A DNA stretch of 64,000 bases from the NCBI RefSeq assembly GCF_049243985.1, contig NC_135373.1, positions 96,281,213 through 96,345,212 on the forward strand. Direction: 5' to 3'. The translations under genes were made by a program, and so were the position numbers. Positions 38,601 through 47,099 of this stretch are shown one piece after another. Position 1 is the stretch's first letter. The number at the start of each line of letters is the position of its first letter. The notes under the pieces were generated by a model that searched no databases, was not told the origin of the DNA, and was given only the letters and a program-made list of their open reading frames with translations. Source of the DNA: Paroedura picta. Taxonomy: Eukaryota; Chordata; Lepidosauria; Squamata; Gekkonidae.

Positions 38601-40188
38601 CACTCAGGAGTTGGGCATGCATGTCTCCCCGCTCTGGGGCCCATGTTCCCCATCTGGAGCTTAGGCGACTAGCTTGGATGCCACCGTACACATCTGCCTG
38701 CCTTGCACGGGATAAGCAAGTGAAGAAACATCTGCTTTCTGAAAACAAGAGTTGAAACCTAGGACCTTGTTTTGGCAAAGCTCCTATTCTTGGCATAGTA
38801 CTACTACTACTTGGGTTGTGAATTTCTGTTGAAAAAAGACAGGCATAAGAAAGTGGATTGGATATTTACATTAAAGGAACTTTATTGTATGGCCATACAG
38901 TCGTCTCTGTTTCTTCGCTTATGTTGCATGGGATGAGGGCTGCTCCTTCCTTGTGCCTGGTCCAGCAGTCTGGGACTGTTGCCCAAGGCCCCAAAATGAC
39001 TGAGACCACCCCTGGACCCATGGGGGAATCCTCTCCACAACCAAGCTATTCACTGTCATTTTCCTTCTGACTTGTTCAGTGCTACTTCCTAACCATTTGC
39101 TTGCCTGGATTTCAAGCCATGAGTGTGGATCTGTGAGCTCTACATTTTTGGATCCAAACAATGGATATATTATGTGGATCTGAGAGTGAATGGTTCCAGA
39201 ATAAGCAATCTTGTAGTCAGGAAAGTTGGGAACTCACAAGTGGCAAAAGCAAGAAGCTGTAGGCTTTCATGTGTGCAACTTTGTATACACACTCAGCCAC
39301 TGTTTGCTTAATATTGTTTTAGGAAAATAACAATAATGACACTAGAAATAGGGGCTCCTCCAGTTGTTTTTTCTCCTCATCAGTTCATGTGATTTGTGGC
39401 ATTAAGAATTTGACCATTTCTGGTCTAAATGCATATATAAGTAATATCTATTTTTTCTATCTTAAATTGCACAGGAGAGATGGCATGAGAAAAAGGAAAT
39501 ATAACTATGAGGTAGGTGATTTCATTGAGGTATAATGCAATAGAGTCCACCTTCTAAAATGACCATTTTCTCCATTTTCACCTGGTGATCAGTTGTTATA
39601 GTGGGAAATCTCCAGATACCACCTGGCGATTGGCAACCCTCCATTCTTCCCAAAGGGCAATCCTGTCCTTCATTTTAGTGCATCCTGTTGAAGTTGAGGC
39701 TCTGAAAGCAGCAGCAGCAAATACATGTCAAGTGCCTCCTCCAAATGCTGTTTGAAGGCAGCAGACTGTGAGGGGAAAGCTGGGGAGGGGTAGTAGAGGA
39801 CAGCTGGGAAGGAGGTGACTCCTCCCCCATCTTCAGCTGATTTCTCCAGACTCCTTCACTCATAGAATCCACCATTCTGAGTGGCTCACTGGTCAGTGAG
39901 TGCCCACCTAAGCCTACCCATGATGCCAGGGATGGCAACAACGACCAGATTTGCAGTGGAGTCCTAGATAAACTTGCTCCAGTCTCAGCCAACTGGTTTC
40001 AATAGATTTAGCCTGGAACTACTCAGCCTGCAATTGCATCGATACTCTTTGCTAGTTGCCATGATGAGAAATGCCACTAATCTTAAAACAATCTTCTCTT
40101 ATTTGTAGGCACAGGCCCACAATGGAGCAGATTCTCAGTCCTCCAAGCAACAAAGAAAGAATCTCAAAAGGATATAACTGCAGTATGA
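23620..40188 (+). CDS. Secreted F-type lectin with four lectin domains (12 exons, about 697 aa)
   Basis: Exons: 23620-23710, 24471-24756, 26081-26232, 28067-28135, 29051-29342, 31143-31294, 32944-33036, 34002-34287, 34754-34908, 37582-37867, 38050-38201 and 40109-40188. They sum to 2094 bases in frame. Residues 1-30 hold a signal peptide; a second Met at residue 11 (RWCFPLLLLAILPELLA) gives a better one, so translation may start at 23650. Lectin domains lie at about 31-176, 200-347, 379-525 and 526-671. Linkers follow domains 1 and 2, and a 26-residue tail ends the protein. F-type lectins bind fucosylated glycans through a His and two Arg; all four domains keep them. The product should be an extracellular multivalent recognition protein, as in multi-domain F-lectins of fish and frogs. 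All borders between cassettes are phase 1. AATAAATAAA follows the stop by about 50 bases. I know no settled gene symbol. Confidence 0.9.
24131..24335 (-). repeat. tRNA-derived SINE (reverse orientation)
   Basis: Read on the minus strand, the tRNA-like head lies at the right (GAGCCACAGGCCC and the B-box complement GGGCTTGAACCTGGGACTTT). The tail lies at the left (ACACATGAAGCCGCCTTATA). It sits in intron 1 of the four-domain lectin gene. Confidence 0.75.
24471..26232 (+). CDS. Lectin domain 1 (exons 2-3)
   Basis: Exon 2 encodes NVAIQGNALQSSTF through GGTLNPR with fucose-site residues CAHT (His) and RVDCCAYR (Arg, Asp, Arg). Exon 3 encodes CAVIESLGLGETQSF through LCEVQVFGQ. The intron holds a CR1 3' end at 25572-25838. 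Confidence 0.93.
25572..25838 (+). mobile_element. CR1 LINE 3' end
   Basis: A well-preserved CR1 3' end: GGCTGCCTAAGGAGGTGGTG, CTCCCCCTCACTGGCAGTCT, GGGGGTTGGACTAGATGGCT and a tail of three ATTCTATG units. 5' truncation is typical. Confidence 0.93.
26853..27177. mobile_element. hAT-type non-autonomous element (325 bp)
   Basis: The ends TAGCGTTTCTCAAC and GTTGAGAAAGCCTG are inverted repeats. GCTTAGTG (26845-26852) and GCTTAGTT (27178-27185) form an 8-base target duplication with one mismatch, as expected for hAT. A related truncated piece lies at about 26546-26640. No transposase frame is present. Confidence 0.75.
27312..27600 (-). repeat. tRNA-derived SINE, reverse orientation, with replaced middle
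   Basis: The left part (AAGAAGAAGAGTTGGCTCTT, TATGCCGCTTTTCCC.. to CCTCTCCCCACAA) is the SINE 3' end. The right part (GGGGGAGTGCAGAATCAAAC to TACACCAAGATGG) is its tRNA-like head. About 110 bases between them do not match the other copies. A further head fragment lies at 27196-27243. Confidence 0.7.
28205..28372 (-). repeat. tRNA-derived SINE, degenerate, reverse orientation
   Basis: CCAGGGATTGAACTTGGAAC is a reversed B box, flanked by CAACACTCTCTGTGCTAATT and CTGACCTACGGCCTC, similar to the copy at 24131-24335. Confidence 0.55.
28508..29010 (-). repeat. Split TAGCCGTGTTGGTCTGAAG-family repeat interrupted by an LTR
   Basis: Reverse-orientation family sequence ends near 28650 (GTACATGCACAGGAAATCTT, then ATACCTTG). 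It resumes near 28920 (CTTGAATAAAATTTTACTAG to CAGACTAACACAGCTGCCCA). The 260 bases between are the LTR-like insert. The left part, 28508-28615, also contains a second partial copy in the opposite orientation. Confidence 0.7.
28651..28911 (+). mobile_element. Solo LTR-like fossil (endogenous retrovirus kin)
   Basis: About 260 bases begin with TG and end near CACA. They contain CCAATCAG, GGCCAATAAAG, TATATAAG and AATAAAG in the order promoter then polyadenylation signal, the layout of a short retroviral LTR. No internal coding region accompanies it, so it looks like a solo LTR left by recombination. It splits a short repeat at an ATACCTTGAATAAA-like site. The family is not identified and the borders are approximate. 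Confidence 0.55.
29051..31294 (+). CDS. Lectin domain 2 (exons 5-6)
   Basis: Exon 5 encodes GPNVALEGKAFQIST through GGITNPR with CTHT and RGDCCADR, the complete fucose motif. Exon 6 encodes CATINSLSTGETGIF through LCEVQVFGVK. Exon 5 is six bases longer than its counterparts, at the 5' end. A tRNA-derived SINE lies in the intron at 30786-31055. Confidence 0.93.
29464..29507 (+). repeat. Hairpin-headed repeat, copy 1 (fragment)
   Basis: CTAGCAATAAAGCCGGTTGT and ACAACAGGCTCTAG form a stem with an A-rich loop. The same CTAG-AAGCCCATT-hairpin-CTAG arrangement recurs near 50441 and 62775. Confidence 0.5.
30786..31055 (+). repeat. tRNA-derived SINE
   Basis: The head CCAGTTTGGTGTAGTGGTTA and B box GGGTTTGATTCC are tRNA-like; the body ends GAGAAAAGTGGCATAGAAGA. 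The full family is also at 49812-50090 and 58624-58930. Confidence 0.88.
33430..33592 (-). repeat. Degenerate tRNA-derived SINE, reverse orientation
   Basis: GGGGAATCAAACCTAGATCT and CTCTTAACCATTGCACCAAA are reversed B-box and head sequences of the GGTGTAGTGGTTA family. Confidence 0.55.
33887..33982 (+). repeat. (ATTC)24 microsatellite abutting a 3' splice site
   Basis: An uninterrupted run of about 24 ATTC units ends 19 bases before exon 8 of the four-domain lectin gene. The intervening bases are ACATGATTCTTTCTTGTAG, so the branch point probably lies inside the repeat. Confidence 0.95.
34002..34908 (+). CDS. Lectin domain 3 (exons 8-9)
   Basis: Exon 8 encodes NAALDGKALQSSIY through GGTSNPR with CTHT and RGDCCEER. 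Exon 9 encodes CATITMMGAGETRKF through VCEVQVFGVR. The 3' splice site of exon 8 lies directly after a long ATTC tract. The intron is short (466 bases). Confidence 0.93.
35100..35320 (-). mobile_element. RTE-clade LINE relic (C-terminal region)
   Basis: The minus strand reads YLGHVLRRQDSLEKTLMLGK and then KRRPNMGWIGSSKE, the same block as Bov[17 protein letters not shown]. It is more divergent than the two BovB copies, so it is an older RTE insertion. Confidence 0.65.
35860..37540. other. Intron 9 of the four-domain lectin gene, repeat remnants only
   Basis: A degenerate tRNA-SINE lies at about 36060-36190 (CCCCACCTACCTCACAGGGT). A tail resembling an old LINE lies near 36390-36480 (GCAAGCTGGCTCAGGGCAGT). 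No linker exon like those after domains 1 and 2 was recognised. Confidence 0.5.
37582..38201 (+). CDS. Lectin domain 4 (exons 10-11)
   Basis: Exon 10 encodes NVALGGTASQSSTL through GGTRNPR with CTHT and REDCCASR. Exon 11 encodes CAIVTSVGAGETQNY through LCEVEVFGMK. The intron is only 182 bases. No linker exon separates this domain from domain 3. Confidence 0.93.
39535..39641 (+). repeat. GGTTGCCAA-family dispersed repeat, 3' half
   Basis: AATGACCATTTTCTCC.. and GATCAGTTGTTATAGTGGGA to GGCGATTGGCAACCCT match the family also found at 45805-46005, 49625-49805 and 54460-54665. Confidence 0.65.
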
Positions 40189-40240
40189 ACTTTAATAAGT
40201 GCAACTGTCCTTGTCAGACATTAATGCAATACAAATATAA

Positions 40241-40250
40241 AATAAATAAA
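40241..40250 (+). terminator. Polyadenylation signal of the four-domain lectin gene
   Basis: Two overlapping AATAAA hexamers (40241-40246 and 40245-40250) lie 53 bases after the stop at 40186-40188. Confidence 0.7.
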
Positions 40251-40261
40251 ATGATACAATT

Positions 40262-41530
40262 GGCACTATGAATATATTTCTCATATTATTTTAATCTGTA
40301 GCTTCTTGAACCTCTGCTAGAGAGATCAGATTTGTAAGTCGTCTTCTACAATTTGGTACATTTATACAACCAAAAAGTAGAAAAGCTTTCATCTACCTCA
40401 ACAAAACTATGAATACATCCAGTACAGAAGAGAGACTGTGACAAACTGCTGTTGCTTCTGCCAAGGGACAGGAAAAACTAAAACAAACAAAACTGTATTA
40501 TTTGGCGATAAACAGTCTCATACAGTCACATCAGCATTTTTGGAGATCTGAGTACTGAAAATCCACTCCCAGCTATGGACAATCAAGCCAATGTTCATGC
40601 AAATAGGCTTGGCTACCATAAGTTCAAAGGAGGGAGATATCACACAAGAGAGGAGGAGCCAAAGGTTATCTAGGTTGCCTTAATCTGTCTGCCAAACACA
40701 AAGAAAAAAGATGCTCATCCGTACTGGGGAGGGGTATTATTATAAATTATAAATTTCCTTGACATGAAAAGGAATCTCATTCTCTTTCACATGTCTGGAC
40801 TCATAGAAAAAAAGCATGAAGGACTTCCATGGACTCCCTTTTGACCATGTGTAGCCACACAATGGGAAGGATACCAAACTTTAAACTTTCAGTAATAGAA
40901 CTTCTCCGAGGACTAAGAATTTTCTATAATTACTTCAGTTAGGGGCAAGTCTGGTCAGGAGCCTATCCTAATTGCAAACATGCTGTTTTGGTCCTCCTTG
41001 GAGTAGTGGGAAAGATAAAATTAATTTTTTTTAAAGAAATAGTTTAGGATAGTTATTTTGGAGGGGATTTGATTTACTTCAAGAAGGAATTTAACGCAAT
41101 CAGGTTGGGTGGCCAGTGGGTCCCTTTCCTCTTACATGTTGCTCTGTCTTGCTTCCATGCATCATTTGGAGCTCTGCTCTTTGAGCATCTCTTGCAGTGC
41201 ACTTTCTTTCTCCATGATGTACTTACTTGCCTTGCATAGATGGGTTTGTTATCAGGTAATGGGATAGAAAGAGAGTTGTCTTAGATGACCTTCATACTGA
41301 AATGGATTGGTTCTCCATGGTAGTGATGCCCTCACAAGTGCACCAACCATCCATCTGTAGCAAACCAAGACTGAGACGTGCAGGAGGCCACAAGGTCTTC
41401 CAGCTTTCAAGAAGGCACATAAGCCTTGTAATTACTCTCTGTGTAATCCCAAACTCTGCTCAGAATCCTACCGAAGTCTACTGAATAGGTCTTAATCCCA
41501 GGAAAGTGTCTCTCAACGGTCTAACTGAAT
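40262..41530. other. Intergenic spacer, no gene seen
   Basis: No coding frame, RNA gene or well-defined repeat was recognised, apart from a short repeat-like motif near 41430-41500. Confidence 0.5.
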
Positions 41531-41535
41531 TCTAA

Positions 41536-42425
41536 GGGCCGTTCCGCATTCGTCCAAAATAGCACAGTGGTTACAAATTGAAATCGCTACAGTTTTGCCA
41601 TTATGCACAACGTCGTTGACAATCTGCAACACTCCTGAAACCGATCCGCAAAAAGCGCTTCATTGTAGCGCTTTCAGGGAAATCCCAAAAAGTGGATTCA
41701 CCCTCCGGAAAGCGCTACACTCCTGCAACCAATCTGCAACACTAGCAGGAAAGTTCTGTGCGTTACCATTGTTGCGGTTTCTGCAAAGTCCCTCCCCCTG
41801 GCTCTCTCCTCTGATCTTCCGGCGAAGCGATCGCCATTTTTTTTTCTCCGAGCGAGCGGAGATCAACGCACCGGCAAGTCTTAGTTTACCCAGCGAGGCT
41901 TCCCCGGCTGCAGTCCCTCTGTTTAAAGTCACAAAGCACAAGCATCATAGAGGCCCGTTTGCTGGTTTATTTTCACTTTATTTTTCACACTGATTTCGGC
42001 CGAAAATCGCGCCCGTGAGGGGGGGGGTTTCACTGGGGGGGAGCATGGCAACGATGAAACGGCAGCTCAAACATCACCTGCTAGCTGGATGGGTCTCTCC
42101 GTTGCAATGAATCAACACATATTTGTTGCAACGAGTGTGTTTAAAAAAACAAACAAAAAACCTTCCTTAAAGGGAAAGGGGCTGTTTGGGAGCATGCTAA
42201 CGGCCGCCCATTGGCTGCTTGACGGCCAGGGGCGGGACACAGCTCAGCAATAGCGCTCCCTTTCTAGCGATTTTTGCCGAGACCGGAACCCTGTGGGAAA
42301 CGATAGAAACGCAACTGGATTCCACTACAAAGGCAGGTATGCATAACGACGAATTCCACTATTTAAAATGGCGATTTTTCGTTCAGCAAACAATTTGCTA
42401 CATGGATCCCGGTGCGGAATGGCCC
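41536..42425. mobile_element. Harbinger-type non-autonomous element (890 bp)
   Basis: The termini GGGCCGTTCCGCA and TGCGGAATGGCCC are perfect inverted repeats over most of their length, flanked by TAA on both sides (41533-41535 and 42426-42428). The outer parts match the 375-bp relative at 16118-16492. The middle (about 41780-42250) is CpG-rich and absent from the short relative. No transposase frame was recognised. Confidence 0.85.
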
Positions 42426-42429
42426 TAAG

Positions 42430-43085
42430 AATTCAAGAGGCTAATGAACAAGAATATCACAATTGTTAGCATCGACAAGCAGTTGTAAGGGAGCCATTTT
42501 AAATCCTACTTCGTGTTGGTTGTCTCCATGTGAATTCAGTGACTTGCCATGCTTACTCAGATGATAGCCCTGTAAATCGATGTTTTTGGGAAGAACTTGG
42601 GGTCATACTGTGGCAGGAGGAAGTTTTATTTATGAAAGAAATAACCTATGTAACTTGGACAGCCAGCTGAGATCATATGTTATTTTCTTTATATTTCTTT
42701 CAGGCTGTAAGGACTTAATTAAACAGCCCCTTGGCTGGCAGGCACTGGTTTCTTTGAAAAATTATGTATAACATCACCAGTTATTTCAAGAAAGGGAAGG
42801 GTTGTGTATTCCCTTTGGGAGATGACAGCATTTGCTTAGTGACAGGAATAGCATGCTGTATGTGTGCGTATTTGGTAAATGCGCTTCAGGAAAAGTGAAC
42901 ACACCATGTTCACTTGGAAGTATTGTTTCCTGAATGTGACACATGATGCTCTGTCCCCATGGTGAGTTTCCAGTGTGTCACATCCTTCTGAAAGCCAAGT
43001 TGTGAGCGTGGGTCAGGAAATGACAGATTCCTGGAATGATGCAAAGCAGTCCCACCGGGGCAATAGGACAGAGGGGGGGGGGTGA
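42430..43085. other. Upstream flank of APOLD1, no gene
   Basis: Several GGAA and TGACACA-type motifs occur at 42900-43050, which may be part of the APOLD1 regulatory region. A G run lies at about 43073-43082. Confidence 0.4.
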
Positions 43086-43088
43086 TGG

Positions 43089-43095
43089 TATAAAT
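43089..43095 (+). promoter_or_regulatory. TATA box of APOLD1
   Basis: TATAAAT lies 59 bases before the candidate start codon at 43148, giving a start of transcription near 43118 and a short leader. The preceding 100 bases contain GGAA (ETS-type) motifs. Confidence 0.6.
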
Positions 43096-43147
43096 CGAGC
43101 TTGTCCAGAAACAGCCTGAGATTTGCTCTTGGGAACGCTGATCTGAA

Positions 43148-46100
43148 ATGAAGGTAGGTGGGATTTTTTGCTTTTCCTTTGAAAATTCTAGAGTCTTATC
43201 TCACTTTTACTCGGAATGAGAATTTTTGTTTCTAATTAGTTACAAAATTGACATTTACTTAATGCTAACTTTTATGCCACTTGACACAGATTTTAAGATA
43301 GAGGTAAAGTCAATTCCATGCATATTTATTAGACAGCTTTATTTGAAATAATTCATGCTGCTGTTTTGTAACTTCAAAGCTATCAAAAGTCTGAACTAAG
43401 AAGTTTCATAAAGCACAAAGCTTGTTCTTATGAATATTTAATGCAGATTTTGTTTTTCTTCTTTTGGAACAAATAATATCCTTTTCATACTCTTGGAAAG
43501 GTGAGCCAAGAAGCAAATTGTTCATCAGATAAAGGGAGCAATCCTAAGTAGGCCTGCTCTGGAGTAAGCCTCACATTTATTCAGTGGGGCTTGACCCCCA
43601 GAAAGTATCCTGAGGATTGCAGCTGAACTGACCATTAAGGCTAGTTTGACAAATGGCTATGAGATACTGAATAAGATGGACTTGCTAAAAAAGGACTAGG
43701 CATTTTGTATACATTTTGCATTTATAGATTCTTAGCCCCATGCTCTATCCCCTATATACCGCAAGGGAGGTTGGTATAGAAATGTAATAAATAAAATATC
43801 ACACTGGCTCTCTTACTCTTGGAGAAACCTGAGAAAGAAGCTGTACAAGCACCCAGTTGCACTGCAGTGTGTGAAGTGGGTTACTAACGCAAACTAGTAT
43901 GCTCTTTTTTTGTATGACGGGCTCTTGAATCTCCTCTTCATGTGGCGTGTATAGGGCAAACAAAGAGACTGTCAAACATGGCTCTGTGATATTAGATGAG
44001 AACCGTAGAATCACACGCACTAGATATGGAGAAAGGAGACTTGCTTGGTCTGTGAGAAGTGTCTCCGATGTGCCAAGCAAATGACAGCTAGGGAAGCATT
44101 TTTCAGAAATAAAGGAGCACACTGAAAAAGAAAACAGGCAAAAGAACATTCAGGCAGTCAGTGAAAGTGCCTGAATATTATCTTTGTACAAGGGGAAGTC
44201 AAAAAAGTATTGCTACTAGGGTTCCAGTTCATACATGCATGGCTTTATTACAAACAAACAAAAATGTCCTTGAAGGACACAGGATGAAAATTAAAAACTG
44301 CATTGGTGAGAAAAAGGCCAGGGAATTTCCCCCCATCATGACAATCCACCTGCTCATTCTTCGAGGGTAGATGTGGAAGGAGCATGACCTGTCAGTGAAG
44401 CTTGCAGCTGAAGAGCAAAGAGACTGACAGTGAGGCTTGAACTGTGCTAAACAAAATATTTTATTCGTGGAAGTATTCACTGAAAATGTGCATCTTTAAC
44501 CCTTGGTGTGGTATCTACAAAAGACACATTTTCAGTGAATACTTTCACGAATAAAAGAAATATTTGTTTTGCACAGTTCAAGGCTCACTGTCAGTCTCTT
44601 CGCTCTTTGGCTGCTTTCTTTGAAGGTAGCAAGGGCCATTATATGAGAGCTACCTCTTCCACCCTACAGCCCAGATCTTGCCCCTTCAAACTTCTTTTTC
44701 TTCCCAAAACTCACAATTTGAATCTCTCAAGGATGCCAAAACTGCCATTTTGATGTGGTGAATTATTTGGGGGTTAGAGAGATGTGTATAGGCCTAGTGT
44801 ATAGTGTATAGACCTAGACAGAGGCTTTGTCAAGAAACTATGGCTTCACATTTTGATATTTTTGTTTAACAAAGGTTACTGTGATTTTGTAGTGTTAGTT
44901 TTTGATGTACTCTCATATATTGAGAAGAATGATTTGTGTGAAGCTACTACTCTATAAATATGACGAGGAAGCTTCTTTGCTATTTTTAATGCAAACAATC
45001 TGAAAAGATGTCCTTCCCCACCGTGATAGACACAGGTCAGTTCAGAGGGATAAAAGGGGGCTGGTAAGTCCTGAGATCCAACTGTTGTGGAAACACAACC
45101 ATGTTATACCATCCTCAAAGACTGACTAAACATGGCTCAGCAAAAAACCAAGCAATGCCTTTAGGCTAGGACGGAGGCCGCAGGAGAGTGGAACGGAAAC
45201 TTTTCAGATATCAAATCACTTTTGTGTCTATAAAAACCAAGAGCCTCTTATATGAGTGATTATAAAACAGATTGTACAAGGAAGATCTCCTGCACAAGCC
45301 CATTCAAATTTATTTCCGGAGGGGGTTGCACTATGGCTTAGATTGATTGATTCCCTATTCTGCTGCCCTAAATGGCATTTCAGAGGTGCCATTTCAGATG
45401 GCCAACTCACCTTTTCTCAGGATTGGGCTACCTCTGTCTTCATCTTTCCAGAGCTGAAGAGAAATGGGTGGTATAGAAATATAAATAAATAAATAATCTC
45501 CATAGCCAACATTCCTAGGTAAAAAAAAAATGCAGAGTTATAACAAGAGAGAGCAAAGGTGGGTAATTGGCACATTCTCTTAGAAATAGTGAACTTGGGG
45601 GTCTTTGGCTCATTCCTCAGCGCTTACTTCACTGAGTGGTCTTGCACAGTTGGGGGGGGACAGCCTTCCTCACGTGATGAATGAAGCCAGCTTTGTACAT
45701 ATTCTTCTTTCAAAGATCACAATCACCTTGGTTTTTTTCGCACTGATCATATGGCCACTTGTGAGCAATGTTTCTCTTCCTGGCATTTTCCATGGGGAGA
45801 CAGGGCCACCAGCTCTGGGTTGGGAAATACCTGGAGATTTTAGGGGAGGGTGGAGTTTAGTGAGGGGAGGGACCTCAGCCTTGCATAATGCCAAAGAGGC
45901 CATCCCCCAAAGCAGCCACTTTTTCTCTAGGACAACTGATCTTGATGGCCTGGAGAGCAACTGTAATAGTGGGAGAGCTCTAGGTACTACCTGGAGATTA
46001 GCAATACTGTGGGGAGAGCAGTCACCATAGGGCTGTGGAAAGACCCCCTCGATGTGCATGCAGCTATCTCATAGAGAAACCACATTGTTCATATCATAAG

Positions 46101-47094
46101 GATACATTTTTTAAAAAGTGAGATAACAGGAATCAACAAGAAAATGGCGTACATCTTTGCTACTTACTAGAAAGAGGACACATTAGAAACACAGAAATCC
46201 TGCTCATCTATATGCAGACTCAATAGACTGAATCTACCCCATCTGGCAACATTAGTGCATAAGGACTGGTCTCTACCCCCAGATAGGCTATCTCCCAGAA
46301 TGCACAGCTGCCTTTCTAAATATCCTTTTTTTTCTCTGTCTCCTATCAAGGTCATGGAGGGCAATATCTTCCCTTACACTCCCGATCCTACTGATCGCTT
46401 CCATGATATACTGCTGGACCAGAGAGGCAGACTCCGGGAGCACATAAAGCACCTTCGTGAGAGCTCACGCAGAATCAATAAACTGCACAAGTGCTCTCTA
46501 ATAGCCAACCTCGCAGGGAGTTCTTTAAGCGCGGCAGGAGCCATCACAGCTATCGTGGGACTGTCTTTGAGCCCTGTGACACTAGGAGCATCTCTCTTGG
46601 CCTCTGGCGTGGGTTTAGGAGTGGCTGCCACGGGTGGAGCAGTCACAGTGACTTCTGATCTCTCTTTAGTGCTTTCCAATTCCCGGGAGGTGAAAAAAGT
46701 GAAGGAGATTGCAGCACTCTGTCACGGCCAAATGAGAGAAATCATGAACTGCCTGGAATTCCTACACCGTAGTCCAGGCCCAACAGACCCTACCTTATTG
46801 CCGGCTGAGAAAAATGCTTTGCTTTCCCTGTACAACTCCATCTGCTTCATGGTCTTCTGTGGTTCACAGGGCTTCCTGGTCCCAGTACACACCGAAGAGG
46901 TGACGAAAGTGAGCCACTCTGTTCTCAAAGCCAAAGTTCAGAAACTGGCAGAGAACCTGGAATCCTGTGCAAGACCCATGGATGAAATCTGCACACTTCT
47001 GGAGAACAGGAAAGAATTCTCCTTGAAGGGGAAAACATCAGCCCTCTGGGATGTCAGGAGGCAGCATCACCTTTGTAGCAAAAGCTTCTCCTGA
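43148..47094 (+). CDS. APOLD1: Apolipoprotein L domain-containing protein 1 (APOLD1)
   Basis: The main exon at 46351-47094 encodes the whole recognisable protein. Its block NLAGSSLSAAGAITAIVGLS, then LSPVTLGASLL and GGAVTVTSDLSL, is nearly that of human APOLD1, as are QMREIMNCLEF and LKAKVQKLAENLESC. The long hydrophobic middle (about residues 50-105) is the membrane-inserting apolipoprotein-L-like hairpin. In mammals APOLD1 is an immediate-early endothelial gene involved in vascular permeability. ATG 46354 gives 246 residues. A small upstream exon (43148-43153, Met-Lys, donor GTAGGT) behind a TATA box joins in frame, giving 248 residues; this exon is inferred. The mature 5' end differs from the longer human isoform. 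DDX47 lies downstream, as in human. Confidence 0.93.
44161..44730 (+). mobile_element. Mariner-type DNA transposon relic in the APOLD1 intron
   Basis: HHDNPPAH (44334-44357) matches the mariner HHDNAPAH catalytic Asp motif, and SPDLAPSNFFLFPKL (44668-44715) matches SPDLAPxDFFLFPKL. Mariner proteins have about 30 residues between these motifs; here about 310 bases separate them, most of it a palindrome. Stop codons are present. The ends are not defined. Confidence 0.75.
44404..44614. repeat. Large imperfect palindrome inside the mariner relic
   Basis: Arm 44404-44491 and arm 44523-44614 are inverted copies about 90 bases long and roughly 90% alike by eye, with a 31-base loop. Shared blocks include AGAGACTGACAGTGAG and AGTATTCACTGAAAATGTG. 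It is either a fold-back element inserted in the mariner or an inverted duplication. Confidence 0.85.
45805..46005 (+). repeat. GGTTGCCAA-family dispersed repeat
   Basis: CTGGGTTGGGAAATACCTGG at the start and GTACTACCTGGAGATTAGCA at the end, with GGTGGAG and AACTGATCTTGATGGCCTGG inside. Better copies of the family have inverted GGTTGCCAA termini, suggesting a non-autonomous DNA element. Confidence 0.65.
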
Positions 47095-47099
47095 GAAAA

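Noticed and set aside
45605-46059. Overlapping frames on both strands in the APOLD1 intron
   Set aside because: They fall on a dispersed repeat, share no similarity with proteins I know and lack splice or promoter support.
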